A program made the position numbers and the translations under genes. Shown piece after piece: positions 41,998 to 51,395 of a stretch of DNA of 64,000 bases. Within the stretch, counting starts at the first letter, position 1. Each line of letters starts with the position of its first letter. The DNA comes from Actinomadura formosensis NBRC 14204 (GTDB lineage Bacteria > Actinomycetota > Actinomycetes > Streptosporangiales > Streptosporangiaceae), in assembly GCF_001552155.1 (NCBI RefSeq), contig NZ_BCQQ01000008.1, positions 24,692 through 88,691 on the forward strand, read 5' to 3'. Below the pieces are notes generated by a model. It made no database searches. It had not been told where the DNA came from and worked only from the letters and a program-made list of their open reading frames with translations.

Positions 41998-42120
41998 CTA
42001 CCAGGGTGGGCCGCCCTGCGTCGCCGCCCACACCCACACATAGATGATGAACGCGGTCGCCAGCAGCCCGAGAAGCAACTCCCAGTTGAGCGGCGCGCTC
42101 TGCCCCCGTCTACGTGCCAT
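41998..42120 (-). CDS. Very small single-span membrane protein
   Basis: A 40-residue ORF: MARRRGQSAPLNWELLLGLL, then a hydrophobic helix continuing through ATAFIIYVWVWAA and a short TQGGPPW end. Positive N-terminus followed by one Trp-rich membrane helix. AGGGG lies just before the ATG but is closely spaced. No partner in an operon; function unknown. Confidence 0.55.
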   Translation of the reverse strand: MARRRGQSAPLNWELLLGLLATAFIIYVWVWAATQGGPPW

Positions 42121-42264
42121 GCCCCTCGTCCGTTCGTCCGGCGCACTCGTCGCTTCCTCACATAGCCGGACGATCCCCCGCTAACCCCACCGAACGGCAA
42201 ACCTCACCCGCTCAGGTGCTGCCGGCGGGACGTACCCACGCCCCTCCGCGCGGCACGATTTCGG

Positions 42265-42945
42265 TCAGGTCCACGTGAGCGTCCACTTGCCGTCGGCGTG
42301 GACGGTGATCAGCACGGTGTCGCCTGGCAGCGACACCTCCCCCGAGTAGCGGCCTATCTCGTTGACCAGATTCTCGGCGCTGTCCTCGGTGTAGGAGTCC
42401 ACGATGAAGTTGGAATCGCCCCGGTGGGTGAGTTTCATCGTGGTGAATCCGTAGGACGGGTCCGCGAACCGCAGAACGTCATCGCCCTTGCCGGTGATGC
42501 GTTCACCGTCCCAGAGCCGTGCGTCCGACGGCGGCTTGAGACGCAAGGTCCAAGCCCCGTCAGCCTTGATCTTCAGTGCTCTGGTGTTGCTGTCCGCTTC
42601 GTCGTTGAACAACACCGTGCCCTTGTAACCGCCGATGACGTTGACCAGGACGTCGCTCTCGTCCCCAGAGGGATCGAGGGCCGAAACGATGAAGTTGCTG
42701 CTGCCCGTGTGCGTGAATGCGGCCAGCCATGCCTCGTCACCGTCCTTGATACGCACGATCTTGTCGCCACGTCCGCGGTATTTCTGCGGCTTGACCGAAT
42801 GCGGGCTGGGTGTCGTGCTGTCAGCGGTGTTGGTGGAGGGGATCTCTGACGGAGGGGCCAGGCCCTTGTGCACGGCAGCCGGACGCTCGCACGCGGCGAG
42901 CGACAACACCAGACCAGCCATGACCAGGGCAAGAGCAGGCTTCAT
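42265..42945 (-). CDS. Lipoprotein with two copies of a 65-residue beta domain
   Basis: A 226-residue exported lipoprotein: MKPALALVMAGLVLSLAACE gives the lipobox LAAC. After a Ser/Thr/Pro linker come two tandem copies (about residues 55-130 and 150-226) sharing the pattern FTHTGSSNFIV/LTHRGDSNFIV, LVNVIGGYKGTV/LVNEIGRYSGEV and IKADGAWTLRL/VHADGKWTLTW. The domain looks like a small extracellular beta sandwich; I cannot name it. GGAGA lies before the ATG. Two direct repeats upstream may control it. Confidence 0.75.
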   Translation of the reverse strand: MKPALALVMAGLVLSLAACERPAAVHKGLAPPSEIPSTNTADSTTPSPHSVKPQKYRGRGDKIVRIKDGDEAWLAAFTHTGSSNFIVSALDPSGDESDVLVNVIGGYKGTVLFNDEADSNTRALKIKADGAWTLRLKPPSDARLWDGERITGKGDDVLRFADPSYGFTTMKLTHRGDSNFIVDSYTEDSAENLVNEIGRYSGEVSLPGDTVLITVHADGKWTLTWT

Positions 42946-43024
42946 GAGATCTCCCCGTTGATGGCACCAGGCGCCGATCTCATGACGAGCCCGGTTGACT
43001 GCAATCAGAAGACCATGGATTGAA

Positions 43025-43064
43025 GATTGAGTCAACACGTATGGATGGGTTGATTGAGTTAACA
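43025..43064. repeat. Direct repeats GATTGAGT(C/T)AACA upstream of the duplicated-domain lipoprotein
   Basis: Two 13-base copies, at 43025-43037 and 43052-43064, differ at one base and start 27 bp apart. Read on the minus strand they contain TTGACT and TTAACT about 85-115 bp before the lipoprotein start. This suggests an operator with a minus-35 element, but no convincing minus-10 is visible. Confidence 0.45.
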
Positions 43065-43191
43065 AGACGGGCGGGGCGCATCTGGGATGCGCCCCGCCCG
43101 CCTCACAGTCTCGGGGTCAGCTCTTCACGAGCCGGGCGATGGCGCTGAGCATCACCGTGTCCGTGGTGCGCCACCATCGCCGACCTCGGGC

Positions 43192-44094
43192 TTACGTCGA
43201 CCAGACCAGGCCCTTGGCGCTTCCGTCCGTGATCCGGCCCGTCTTGGAGCCGTACTGGACGACCTGGAACCGGACCCGGTAACCCTTCGGCACCATGTCC
43301 GCCGCAACGTTGTAATGGAGGAACGTCGCGCCGTTGCTGGCGACGTACTCGGCGAGCGGGCCCGTCGCGATGTCGCTGCCGGATTCGGCGTGCTCGATCA
43401 CGCGCGCCTGCAGTTCCGTGCCGGGCGCGAGCCCCTCGATCTGGACGTTCGCGGTGAGGGCGTAGCGGGCGGGACCGATGATGAACGACGGTCCGCCCTT
43501 GTCCCAATGGTGATGCGCCGAGTCGGCGTACTCCTTGCCCCAGTTGACCGTGACCCATTCTCCGGGCGGAAGATCCTGCCTCGCGTTCATCCCGACGGAC
43601 ACGTAATCCGGCATGTCGTCGTCCTCCTTCTCCTTCTCCGCGGGCATCCCGGCCCGCACCCACGCGTACAACTGGTCGCCGGGGCAGCTCGTCGCGTACA
43701 CGTCCCGATGCCCGAGCTTCGCCAGATTCCGCCCGGCGCGCCGGCACGCCTCGTCATAGAGCGCGCGAATGGACCGGGTGGCCGCCGGAGTGGCGTCCCC
43801 GTCCTGTCCGATCATGCAGACCCCGATGCCGGACGTGTTGTGCCCCGGCGCGTGCGCTCCGACGACCAGCCAGCCACGTCCCTCGTAGATCCGGCCGTGG
43901 ACGTCGACGAGGAAGTTGTATCCGATGTCGGACCAGCCGCGCGTGCCCATGTGAAAGTCCTGGATGGACCGCACCGACTGCGTGGTGGGACCTTCGGAGT
44001 AGTGCACGATGAACTCGGTGCGCCGCCCCCACGTGACCGTCGAGCGGGACCGCGGGCGACGCGCGCCCCACTCCGCCCGGCTGATGATGTTCAC
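43192..44094 (-). CDS. PGRP-type N-acetylmuramoyl-L-alanine amidase
   Basis: A 300-residue peptidoglycan amidase (Amidase_2/PGRP fold) in residues about 1-165: IISRAEWGARRPRS, zinc His in FIVHYSEGPTTQSV, WSDIGYNFLVDVHGRIYEGRGW, and the other zinc ligands in LGHRDVYATSCPGDQLY. The C-terminal 130 residues are beta-rich and of unknown family (ADSAHHHWDKGGPSFIIGP). There is no signal peptide, unlike secreted PGRP amidases. GTG 44094 is chosen because GGGAGG lies six bases upstream. It could be a phage-derived lysin or use a non-classical exit. Confidence 0.85.
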   Translation of the reverse strand: MNIISRAEWGARRPRSRSTVTWGRRTEFIVHYSEGPTTQSVRSIQDFHMGTRGWSDIGYNFLVDVHGRIYEGRGWLVVGAHAPGHNTSGIGVCMIGQDGDATPAATRSIRALYDEACRRAGRNLAKLGHRDVYATSCPGDQLYAWVRAGMPAEKEKEDDDMPDYVSVGMNARQDLPPGEWVTVNWGKEYADSAHHHWDKGGPSFIIGPARYALTANVQIEGLAPGTELQARVIEHAESGSDIATGPLAEYVASNGATFLHYNVAADMVPKGYRVRFQVVQYGSKTGRITDGSAKGLVWST

Positions 44095-44556
44095 GGTCGG
44101 CCTCCCAACGACACTCAACGTGACCGCAAAGCGTAGGTGGGCCCCGCCCGTTCTTCACCCCGAACGGGCTAATTGAAGCCCAAGTCACTTCGGGACCCGG
44201 CTTTACCCGTCCGGATCTCGCCCAATCAACCCCCAGGTCCGACCACGGGAGCCGAGGGCGACCGCACGTCCACGGGATGGTGGAGGGCGCGTACTCGGCC
44301 CACCTCAGATCATTCCGGGCAGAATTCAAACCTTGATCCTTTCTGAGACCTTCGACTGTCGCCCAAAAATGCCAACTTGTGGACGGCCGAAATCATCCAA
44401 AAATGCCGATCATTAGCTGTGCGAATTCTCGATCTACATTCATCAGTGCAGGTCACGGCCATGATCTCGATTCCTTGACTCTTTGATCAAATCAATTGGG
44501 ACTTTCGTCCCTTTAAATGATCTAAAGAGTGGGCATTATGTAATGGGGTGATCAAA
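44095..44556. other. A/T-rich divergent regulatory region between amidase and PLL-propeller genes
   Basis: About 460 bp without a gene. From 44336 to 44550 the composition falls well below the surrounding GC. Contents: GCCCGTTC/GAACGGGC hairpin (44146-44169) overlapping a GGGCT/AGCCC hairpin (44166-44181); direct repeat CCAAAAATGCC at 44363-44373 and 44397-44407; TTGACT at 44475-44480; a GGGAC/GTCCC inverted repeat around 44498-44511; and CATTA-TG-TAATG just before the downstream gene. It probably carries promoters for both genes. Confidence 0.5.
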
Positions 44557-45519
44557 ATGCACGAAGCATTACGCGCCGCACACATCACACGGCGCATCTC
44601 GGCACACCTGCTGAGGAACACGGCCATCGCGGCGGGCCTGGCCGGCCTCGCCGCCCCGCTCATGGCGGCATCCGGCGACGCGGCGGCCGCCGATCCGGCC
44701 CCGCGCTCGACCGTCGGACTCGCCATCGACGCCACCGGCACGGGGTTCGGCTTCTACCGCGGCGTGGACGACGCGGTGTACATGCGCACCTTCTACGACG
44801 CGACCGGTTGGTCCGGGCAAACCCGCATCGGCGGCCAGACCTACGGCGCTCCGGCCGCGGCCGTCGCGGGCAGCACGGTCGTCGTCGCCGTCCGAGGCGT
44901 CGACGACGCGATCTGGGTGCGCATGATGCACAACGGCACCTGGGGCTCCTGGACGAGCTGGGGCGGAAGGCTGAACTCCGCACCGGCGGTCGCCGGCGGA
45001 AGCGACGGACGCATCGACGTGTTCGCCCGCGGCGTGGACAACGCGCTGTGGACCCGTGCACTCCCCGCCGGTGGAACGCTCCAGCCGTGGACGAGCCTGG
45101 GCGGGCAGATCTCCACCGCACCGGCCGCGGTAACGATCCAGGACGGCCACATCGAGATCGCCGCAGCCGGAATGGACCACGCGGTATGGCTGAAGTCGAC
45201 CTCCGGCCCGTGGACCTCCATCGGCGGCCTCACCTACAGTCCCCCGGCCCTCGCCTACATACCGCAGAGCAACGGCGTGTTCGCCCTCGTCCGCGGCACC
45301 GACGACGCCCTCTGGGTGAACGGCCTCGCCGGAGCCCCCACCGGCTGGGAGAGCATAGGCGGCAGGCTCATCGACGGCCCCACCGCCGCCGGAACCCGCG
45401 AACCGAGGCCCTACGCGATCGCCGCCGTCCGCGGCGTCGACCAGGCCATCTGGACCACCACCTACCCGACCCAGAGCGGCGGATGGTCCTCCTTCACCCG
45501 CGCCTGGCCCGTCGCATAG
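44557..45519 (+). CDS. Secreted PLL-like six-bladed beta-propeller (DUF346-type)
   Basis: A 320-residue exported protein. The N-terminus has a twin-Arg-containing basic segment, then a hydrophobic Ala/Leu stretch ending near LMAASGDAAAA. The mature protein has six repeats of the type (R)GxDxAxWxR, for example VRGVDDAIWVRM, ARGVDNALWTRA and VRGTDDALWVNG, each followed by a W-x-S-W/I-GG turn. This is the signature of the Photorhabdus lectin (PLL) / DUF346 propeller, which binds sugars on cell surfaces. ATG 44557 follows GGGGTGATC. A perfect terminator follows. Confidence 0.85.
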   Translation: MHEALRAAHITRRISAHLLRNTAIAAGLAGLAAPLMAASGDAAAADPAPRSTVGLAIDATGTGFGFYRGVDDAVYMRTFYDATGWSGQTRIGGQTYGAPAAAVAGSTVVVAVRGVDDAIWVRMMHNGTWGSWTSWGGRLNSAPAVAGGSDGRIDVFARGVDNALWTRALPAGGTLQPWTSLGGQISTAPAAVTIQDGHIEIAAAGMDHAVWLKSTSGPWTSIGGLTYSPPALAYIPQSNGVFALVRGTDDALWVNGLAGAPTGWESIGGRLIDGPTAAGTREPRPYAIAAVRGVDQAIWTTTYPTQSGGWSSFTRAWPVA

Positions 45520-45537
45520 GCCACCACTCCGGCACAA

Positions 45538-45572
45538 GAGGCCGTCTTCAAGGGAAACCTGAAGACGGCCTC
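45538..45572 (+). terminator. Terminator after the PLL-propeller gene
   Basis: A perfect 13 bp stem: GAGGCCGTCTTCA (45538-45550) pairs with TGAAGACGGCCTC (45560-45572) around a nine-base loop AGGGAAACC, which can fold further with a bulge into a GAAA tetraloop. Confidence 0.82.
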
Positions 45573-45638
45573 TCGGACGAGGAAGCGATCACCGGAAACA
45601 TCAAGTGCGCACGGGTCGCCTGCGAGGTCTGACCTTGG

Positions 45639-45938
45639 TCAGCGATGGGAGAGCCGGAAGGCGCCGGCGAGTGCGCTCAGCCCGGCGACGACGGTGAGAA
45701 CGGTGGGTGCGGGCGGTAGCAGGAGCGCGGCGGCGGTGAGGACGGCGCAGATGCCCGCCGCGGCCAAGGGCAGGAGGTGGCGCCGAAGCCCACCGGAGGC
45801 GTCCTCGACGAGGAGGAACCCGAGAAGTCCCAGCCCGGCGACCGCAGCCGCGGGGACACCGGGGTCCCCTACCGCGCAAAGAACGATGATGGCCACGGCA
45901 AGGCTCATCACGGCGGCGGACCTGATGCGGGGGATCAC
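45639..45938 (-). CDS. Small membrane protein at the end of the MoxR/DUF58 operon
   Basis: A 99-residue protein with about four hydrophobic segments (AAVMSLAVAIIVLCAV, AAAVAGLGLLGFLLV, LLPLAAAGICAVLTAAALLL and TVLTVVAGLSALAGAF). Its GTG overlaps the DUF58 stop by four bases, so it is the last gene of the operon. No known family; similar small membrane genes often close MoxR operons. Confidence 0.7.
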   Translation of the reverse strand: MIPRIRSAAVMSLAVAIIVLCAVGDPGVPAAAVAGLGLLGFLLVEDASGGLRRHLLPLAAAGICAVLTAAALLLPPAPTVLTVVAGLSALAGAFRLSHR

Positions 45939-46750
45939 GAGTGCCGTCCGCGGATCGGGTGTCCGAAGGCGCCGGCGGCCGCGTCGAGCGAGCCCGCGGG
46001 CGACCAGGGCACCACGGGGATGCCGAGATCGGCGAGCCCGGCCAGCAGCGCCCGCCGGTCCAGGCGCCACAGCCGCAGCGACAGGTCGGTGGTCGCGTCG
46101 CGCTCGCCCGCCGGCGGTTCCCGGTCCAGGGTGTCGATGACGACGACCGGGTTGCCGCGGCGCCGCAGGTCCTGGACGGTCTGCACGGCCCGGTCGTCCA
46201 GCAGGGGTGAGAACACGATGACCAGGGCGCCCGGCGGCAGCGCCGACCGCGGAACCCGGACGACGTCGGACGCGATGCCGCGCGGGTTCCGGACGTCCAT
46301 GACGGCTTCGGCGAGGCGGTGGAAGTGAAGCCCGCCCTGCCCCGGTGCCAGCCAGCGCAGGACCCCGCCGAACGCGACGATCCCGACCCGGTCGCCGGCC
46401 CGCAGGTAGGCCGTCGCCATCGCCGCCGCGCCGCGCATGCCGCGATCCAGGGTGCCGCGTCCCCGCGCGCCGAGGTCGGTGAACGCGTCCACGGCGAGGA
46501 CGATCTCGGCCTGCCGCTGATCGGCCCGCGTGGTGACGTGCGGCCGTCCGCGCGCCCCGCTGGCCTTCCAGTTCAGGTCCCTCACCCGGTCACCGGGCAG
46601 GTAGGGGCGGATCCCGGCGAACTCCACCCCCGATCCGGCGGTGCGGGCGACATGCTCGCCGAGCCGGCGCGGCAGGTCCAGCGTTGTGATCCGCGGCCGG
46701 ACGGGAGGCCCGGCGGGGAACACCTTGATCTCGCCGAGCGCGAGCACCAC
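45935..46750 (-). pseudogene. DUF58 protein, N-terminally truncated
   Basis: The 271-codon frame encodes the conserved part of DUF58 ([31 protein letters not shown] .. VIVFSPLLDDRAVQTVQDLRRRGNPVVVIDTLD), a von Willebrand-like region usually acting with MoxR. Full-length DUF58 proteins are about 400 residues and have two N-terminal membrane helices; these are missing. The frame opens with [20 protein letters not shown], which corresponds to an internal part, exactly where the moxR reading frame loses similarity. I infer one deletion spanning the moxR 3' end and the DUF58 5' end. A GTG at 46750 could still start a shortened protein. Confidence 0.75.
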
Positions 46751-47301
46751 CCGAGCCTGATCCGCAATGCGAACCGGTCGAGCTGGGCTTCGGGCAGGGG
46801 GTAGGTGCCCTCGTACTCGATCGGGTTGTCGGTGGCCAGGACGATGAAGGGCCGCGGCAGCGGACGGCTCTCCCCGTCCGCGCTGACCTGCCGTTCCTCC
46901 ATGGCCTCCAAGAGCGCGGCCTGCGTTTTCGGCGGCGTCCGGTTGATCTCGTCGGCCAGCAGCAGCTGGGTGAACACCGGCCCGGGACGGAACTTCACGT
47001 CCGACGTCCGCGGGTCGTAGACCGTGCCGCCCGTCAGGTCGGCGGGCAGCATGTCCGGGGTGAACTGGACGCGCGCGAAGTCCAGGCCGAGGACGGTCGC
47101 GAACGCCCGTGCCATCAGCGTCTTACCGAGACCGGGCAGATCCTCGATCAGCACGTGCCCGGACGCGAGGATGCCCGTCAGCACCAGTTCGAGCGCGTCC
47201 CGCTTGCCGACCACCGCCCTCTCGATCTCACCGAGGACGGCCCGGCACAGCGCCGCCGCGTCGGCGGGGGACCGGATGTTCGCGTCGTCGTTCAAGGCCA
47301 C
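46582..47301 (-). pseudogene. MoxR-family AAA ATPase, C-terminally truncated
   Basis: A normal MoxR N-terminus from the GTG at 47301 (GGAGG upstream): Walker [13 protein letters not shown] (about 54-65), Walker [13 protein letters not shown], sensor 1 [31 protein letters not shown] (to residue 184). The next bases belong to the DUF58 coding sequence in a different frame, so the ORF continues with 55 unrelated residues ([14 protein letters not shown]..) to a stop at 46582. The AAA lid domain of about 120-130 residues is gone. The product is unlikely to work as a MoxR hexamer. Confidence 0.78.
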
Positions 47302-47786
47302 AGTTCCTCCAGACGGATCGCGACGGCGTGCAGCGTGGCCGAGTCCGGGCCGGGCACGAAGGTGTCCCCGGACGCGGGACGGCCGGGGTCGAGGAGCGGC
47401 CACAGTTCCTCGCCGAGGAGTTCCCTCGCCCGTTCGGGCTCGCGGGACAGGTCGATGCCGTGCCCGTCGGCCAGGGCGACGGCGAGAAGACGGGTGAGCA
47501 GCGGCCGGGCGGTCGAGTCGTAGTGCCGGGCCGACACCTGCGACCAGGACACCGCCCTGTTGATACGCCAGTAGGACGAGAACTGCTGAAGATCGTCCGT
47601 ACCGTGCGTTTCCTCTCCCGCGACGGCTCCCAGGGGCGGCAGCGCGGCCGGAACCGCGGCGCGGGCCGCGAGCAGACCGAGGACGGCCAACCCGGCGGCC
47701 AGCAGGACGACAGCGGGCGTGCCAGCGACGAGATAACCCGCGACCAGCGCGAACCCGGCCGCCAAGACCCGCGACGCGGCCCTCAT
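47292..47786 (-). CDS. Membrane protein of the MoxR operon
   Basis: A 164-residue protein with two hydrophobic helices near the N-terminus (about 6-50) and a soluble helical domain ([45 protein letters not shown]). This small family recurs between DUF4129 and moxR genes in actinobacteria. It overlaps DUF4129 by four bases and moxR by ten, so it is in the same operon. Function unknown. Confidence 0.75.
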   Translation of the reverse strand: MRAASRVLAAGFALVAGYLVAGTPAVVLLAAGLAVLGLLAARAAVPAALPPLGAVAGEETHGTDDLQQFSSYWRINRAVSWSQVSARHYDSTARPLLTRLLAVALADGHGIDLSREPERARELLGEELWPLLDPGRPASGDTFVPGPDSATLHAVAIRLEELWP

Positions 47787-48664
47787 GCCCGGCTCCTGGC
47801 ACGCAACGACTCCAGCGCGGCCAGCGCCTCGGCCCGGTGCCGCTCGGTCACCGGATGGACGCTGTAGCGCGCCTCCCTGAACAGCCGCGTCAGCGTGGCC
47901 GCCGCGTCCAACCCCGCCAATCCCGCGCCGGAGGCCCGGGCCAGCACCTCACCCGGGGTGTCGCTGCTCCGCGGGGCGGCTCCCGCCTCCGCCAGCACGC
48001 TTTCCATCACCGTGTAGCAGGCGACCACGGCCGCGCGGGGGTCGTCGGTGGAACGCAGCACCCGGCTGCCGGCCGCCGCCGCCGCCTCCTCAAAAGCGGC
48101 CGGCCGCGGCACGACCAGCAGGGGAACCGGTGGTCTCCCCCGCGGCCGGCGTCTGACAACGCTCCAGGCCACCGCGCTGACGACCAGGACGACGAGGGCG
48201 GCCAAGATGATCACCCAGCCGCTCGCCCAGGACGATTCCTCCCGTCCCGGCAGCGGCGGCAGCAATGTCGGATCGGGCTCCGACGGCACCGGCTCCAACG
48301 GCGAAGGCGACGGTGTCGGCAGGGGGAACGGCTCTCCCGTCCCCGGAACCCTGACCACCGTCACCAGGAGCATCACCAGCGGCACCCCGAGAATCAGAAA
48401 CACGTAGCCCGCTGACAGCCACTTTCTCCACCGGCTCTCGACCGGATCGGCCCCAGTGCCCCACCGTCCCGCGACCACCAGCACGACCGTGATCGTCTCC
48501 ACCACCGCGAACCCGGCCAGGTTCACCGCCGACGGCCGATGCGCGGACGGCCACGACCAGAGCCCGGCCAGCGCACGCAGCCCGATCGCCCCCATGGCCA
48601 GGAGTGATGCGGCAGCGCACACCTTTCTCATTTCCTGCGCAGCCGGAAGACGATTGGGCCGCAT
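47783..48664 (-). CDS. DUF4129-domain membrane protein
   Basis: A 293-residue protein with about three membrane segments in the first 100 residues, a Pro/Ser linker ([18 protein letters not shown]), another membrane helix ([21 protein letters not shown]), and a C-terminal DUF4129 domain: [38 protein letters not shown] .. [30 protein letters not shown]. First gene of the MoxR/DUF58 operon. These proteins are often linked to transglutaminase-like or cell-envelope functions. Confidence 0.83.
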   Translation of the reverse strand: MRPNRLPAAQEMRKVCAAASLLAMGAIGLRALAGLWSWPSAHRPSAVNLAGFAVVETITVVLVVAGRWGTGADPVESRWRKWLSAGYVFLILGVPLVMLLVTVVRVPGTGEPFPLPTPSPSPLEPVPSEPDPTLLPPLPGREESSWASGWVIILAALVVLVVSAVAWSVVRRRPRGRPPVPLLVVPRPAAFEEAAAAAGSRVLRSTDDPRAAVVACYTVMESVLAEAGAAPRSSDTPGEVLARASGAGLAGLDAAATLTRLFREARYSVHPVTERHRAEALAALESLRARSRA

Positions 48665-49822
48665 ACCGGCATTGTGCTCCGCCCACGCCTCTCATGATCA
48701 AGTCTGGCCGCTCCCGGCCATGACACGGTGGGACGTGCACTCCACTGCCAGGGCAACACGCCCGAACATAAGGGCGAACTTCGCAGCCGACTTTCCGGCC
48801 TGCCACAAATCGATGTGATGACCTGATGGGGGCATCAATACTTTCGCGGAACCGGGTACCAGGTTCTGCCCGAGAGACATGATGACTCCCACGAAGGCGA
48901 TATTGAACATCACAACACACCCATAATGCGTGCAGATTCAGCCGCCTACGATGGCCGCAGTGCCGGGGCAGCATGCGCAGCCACACCCGCTCCCGCCGAT
49001 GGCAACAGTTGTGAGGACTCCAGCGTCTGTATCAACCCTTGAACAACAAGATCGTTCGGACGCCGGGGGGTGACACCTACCCGTCATGCTGAACATGGGA
49101 CCCTCTCAAGGCCACCGCCCCCAGCAGGCCGGCGACGGAGCGAGCACCGAAACGCGCGCAGGGACGGCCACGTAGAGGCACGTTGACGTCCCCGGCGTAA
49201 CCGATGCGGTCCCCTTGCTACATCGCCGGGTCTGCCCGCTCCTGGTCGAGGCGTTTGAGCCGTCGTCAGCGAGGACGACACGAACGCGCTGTGTCACTCG
49301 CCCGGTGACGTGCCCGGCGGACGGATCAGGGCTGAACTCGGCATCAGCAGCCGACAGACGCGCCTCACGGTGCTGGACGACGGCTTCCTCCCCGCACCAC
49401 CAGGAGCCGACCCTGCCGAGCACGGCCCGCGGATTGACCCCTGGCAGCCGCGTACGCCAACAAGACCGATCAGCACGACCGCGCTGCCTGGACCTTGGTC
49501 AATCGCTGAGACCAAGACGCACGCAGCACCCTATGGTGCGCCTCTTTCAGCGGCGCCCCGGCCGCCGCAACTGCCGAGGTCCTGTACGTAACCGTGGACC
49601 ATCCCCGGCAGCCGAGAATTCGCGGACGCCGCCGACCTCCACGGCCGCGCAGGGGCGCGGACCCCGCGGAAGACCCTTTATCACCAGGCCGGATGAGGCT
49701 GGAAATGGTTCGATGACCGGCCACTTCAAATTCAGTGAGGTTCCTGCGGTCCCGCGACATTGGGGAGATTCGTTACGTGACACTGTCCGGCTAAGATCAT
49801 TTGAATAGTAAGGTGTGCCGTC
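48665..49822. other. Long region without a convincing gene
   Basis: About 1.16 kb. Third-position bias breaks down and all frames are short. The best candidate is a 71-codon minus-strand ORF at 48698-48913 (MMFNIAFVGVIMSLGQNLVP.., hydrophobic start), without a good ribosome site. Frames between 49080 and 49600 look like decayed coding DNA but match no family I know. With the broken DUF2079 gene and the transposase remnant to its right, I read it as a graveyard at the edge of an acquired segment. Confidence 0.4.
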
Positions 49823-51262
49823 ATGAAGACGGAAGCCCTTACGTATTCAAAAGGTTTCAGATGGTCAAGCGGCCTATGTCGACCTTTGGTCGGACAGATT
49901 GATTCTCTCGTCTTGATGGTCGGACTATGTGGTATCTATGCCTCTTTTTCGCTACTTCGACATGCGCGCATAGATTCGGCCGGGTATGACCTCGGCATCT
50001 TTGATCAGGCCGTCCAGGAGTATTCGCGCTTCAACGCGCCGATCGTGCCGATCAAGGGACCTGGCGTGAACCTTCTTGGAGATCATTTTCATCCGATTCT
50101 CGCGACCCTTGCACCGTTTTATTAGATATGGCCGGATGCGCGAATGCTGCTCGTCGCCCAGGCTTTCCTGATCGCAGTGTCAGTGATCCCGGTCGCGAAT
50201 CTGGCCATCGCCAGACTTGGTCGGCCCACCGGACTCGCCCTGTCCTTGGCCTACGGTCTGTCCTGGGGAATACAGGGAGCGATCGCTTTCGACTTCCATG
50301 AGATCGCCTTTGCGGTGCCCCTCCTTGGGTTTGCGGTTGCTCGTTTGATCGAAGGGCGCTGGCGCGCAGCCGTTGCATGGACTCTGCCCCTGCTTCTCGT
50401 GAAGGAGGATTTGGGGCTCGTCGTTGCGGCGATCGGACTGTATCTCGTAATAAAGAAACACTACCTTCTCGGTGCAGGCGTGATCGTTATCGGCATCGTC
50501 GGTTTCGTGATAACGGTTACGATGCTGATTCCCTACTTTAACCGTAAAAGCCAATATAACTACTGGGGGCAGGTGAGCGATGCAGGTCACCAGAGCATTT
50601 TTTGGACGATCATTGATGCGCCTGTAAGCTTGTTCCAGCATCCACAGAAACTCCTGCTCCTGCTATACCTGTCGGCGGTAACGGCATTTTCGGCACTGCG
50701 GTCACCCATCATTGTCATCGGCCTGCCTGTCGTGGCATATCGAATTATGTCAACACAATCACCTCAATGGAGCATCGGCGAGGTTCACTACAATGCAATC
50801 TTGATGCCGATCGTCTTTTTGGCCATGCTCGACGCGGTGGCGATATTGCAAACAAGTCCATTCTCAGTATCTCGGCGGTACTCTCGTATTGCACCCGCAG
50901 CCACGATCGCTATCGGAATCGCCTTACTGCCGTTCTTCTCGTTCCGGAATTTCATCGATCCCGGCTTCTATCGACCTTCGGCACACGTGATCGCGGCACG
51001 ACACTTGCTTGAGGAGATACCCAGTGGCTCGTCCGTTGCCGCCAGCGACCACCTCGCAGCGCAACTCACGGACAGATGCAGGGTGACCCTCTTCGCGGAC
51101 GTACATCGGCGCCCCACCACCTGGGTCATAGTCGATAGCAAGCGTCTTGCCGGCGTGCCGGCCCCTGCCGCTGTACAACGAGCCAGGTTGAACGCCCTCC
51201 CCTCAGAAGGACTTACTCTCGTAAAAGAGGAGGACGGCATCCTGCTGTTCCATCGAAACTAA
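49823..51262 (+). pseudogene. DUF2079-family membrane protein interrupted by an amber codon
   Basis: One 479-codon frame with a single internal TAG at 50123-50125. Before it: SAGYDLGIFDQAVQEYSRFNAPIVPIKGPGVNLLGDHFHPILATLAPFY. After it, in the same frame: IWPDARMLLVAQAFLIAVSVIPVANLA and FDFHEIAFAVPLLGFAVARL. In the family the Tyr is followed by Trp, so TGG has become TAG. About nine membrane segments and a C-terminal periplasmic domain remain. GC is clearly lower than in the surrounding genes, suggesting transfer. Read-through or restart at 50144 could still give partial products. Confidence 0.82.
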
Positions 51263-51395
51263 TCCCTGCGACAGGAGCAGTAAGCCTTTTCTGTGCGCCC
51301 AGCAGCGCAGTAGGGGAGGCCGTAACGTAGCGGTGGATCTGGTTGTTCGTAAGCTTTTTCACCGCTTCTCCATGGAAGTCCGGTTCGGGTATCTG

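Noticed and set aside
48698..48913. 71-codon hydrophobic minus-strand ORF upstream of the DUF4129 operon
   Set aside because: Codon bias is weak, there is no clear ribosome site, and the region appears decayed; kept only as a note on the gene-poor stretch.
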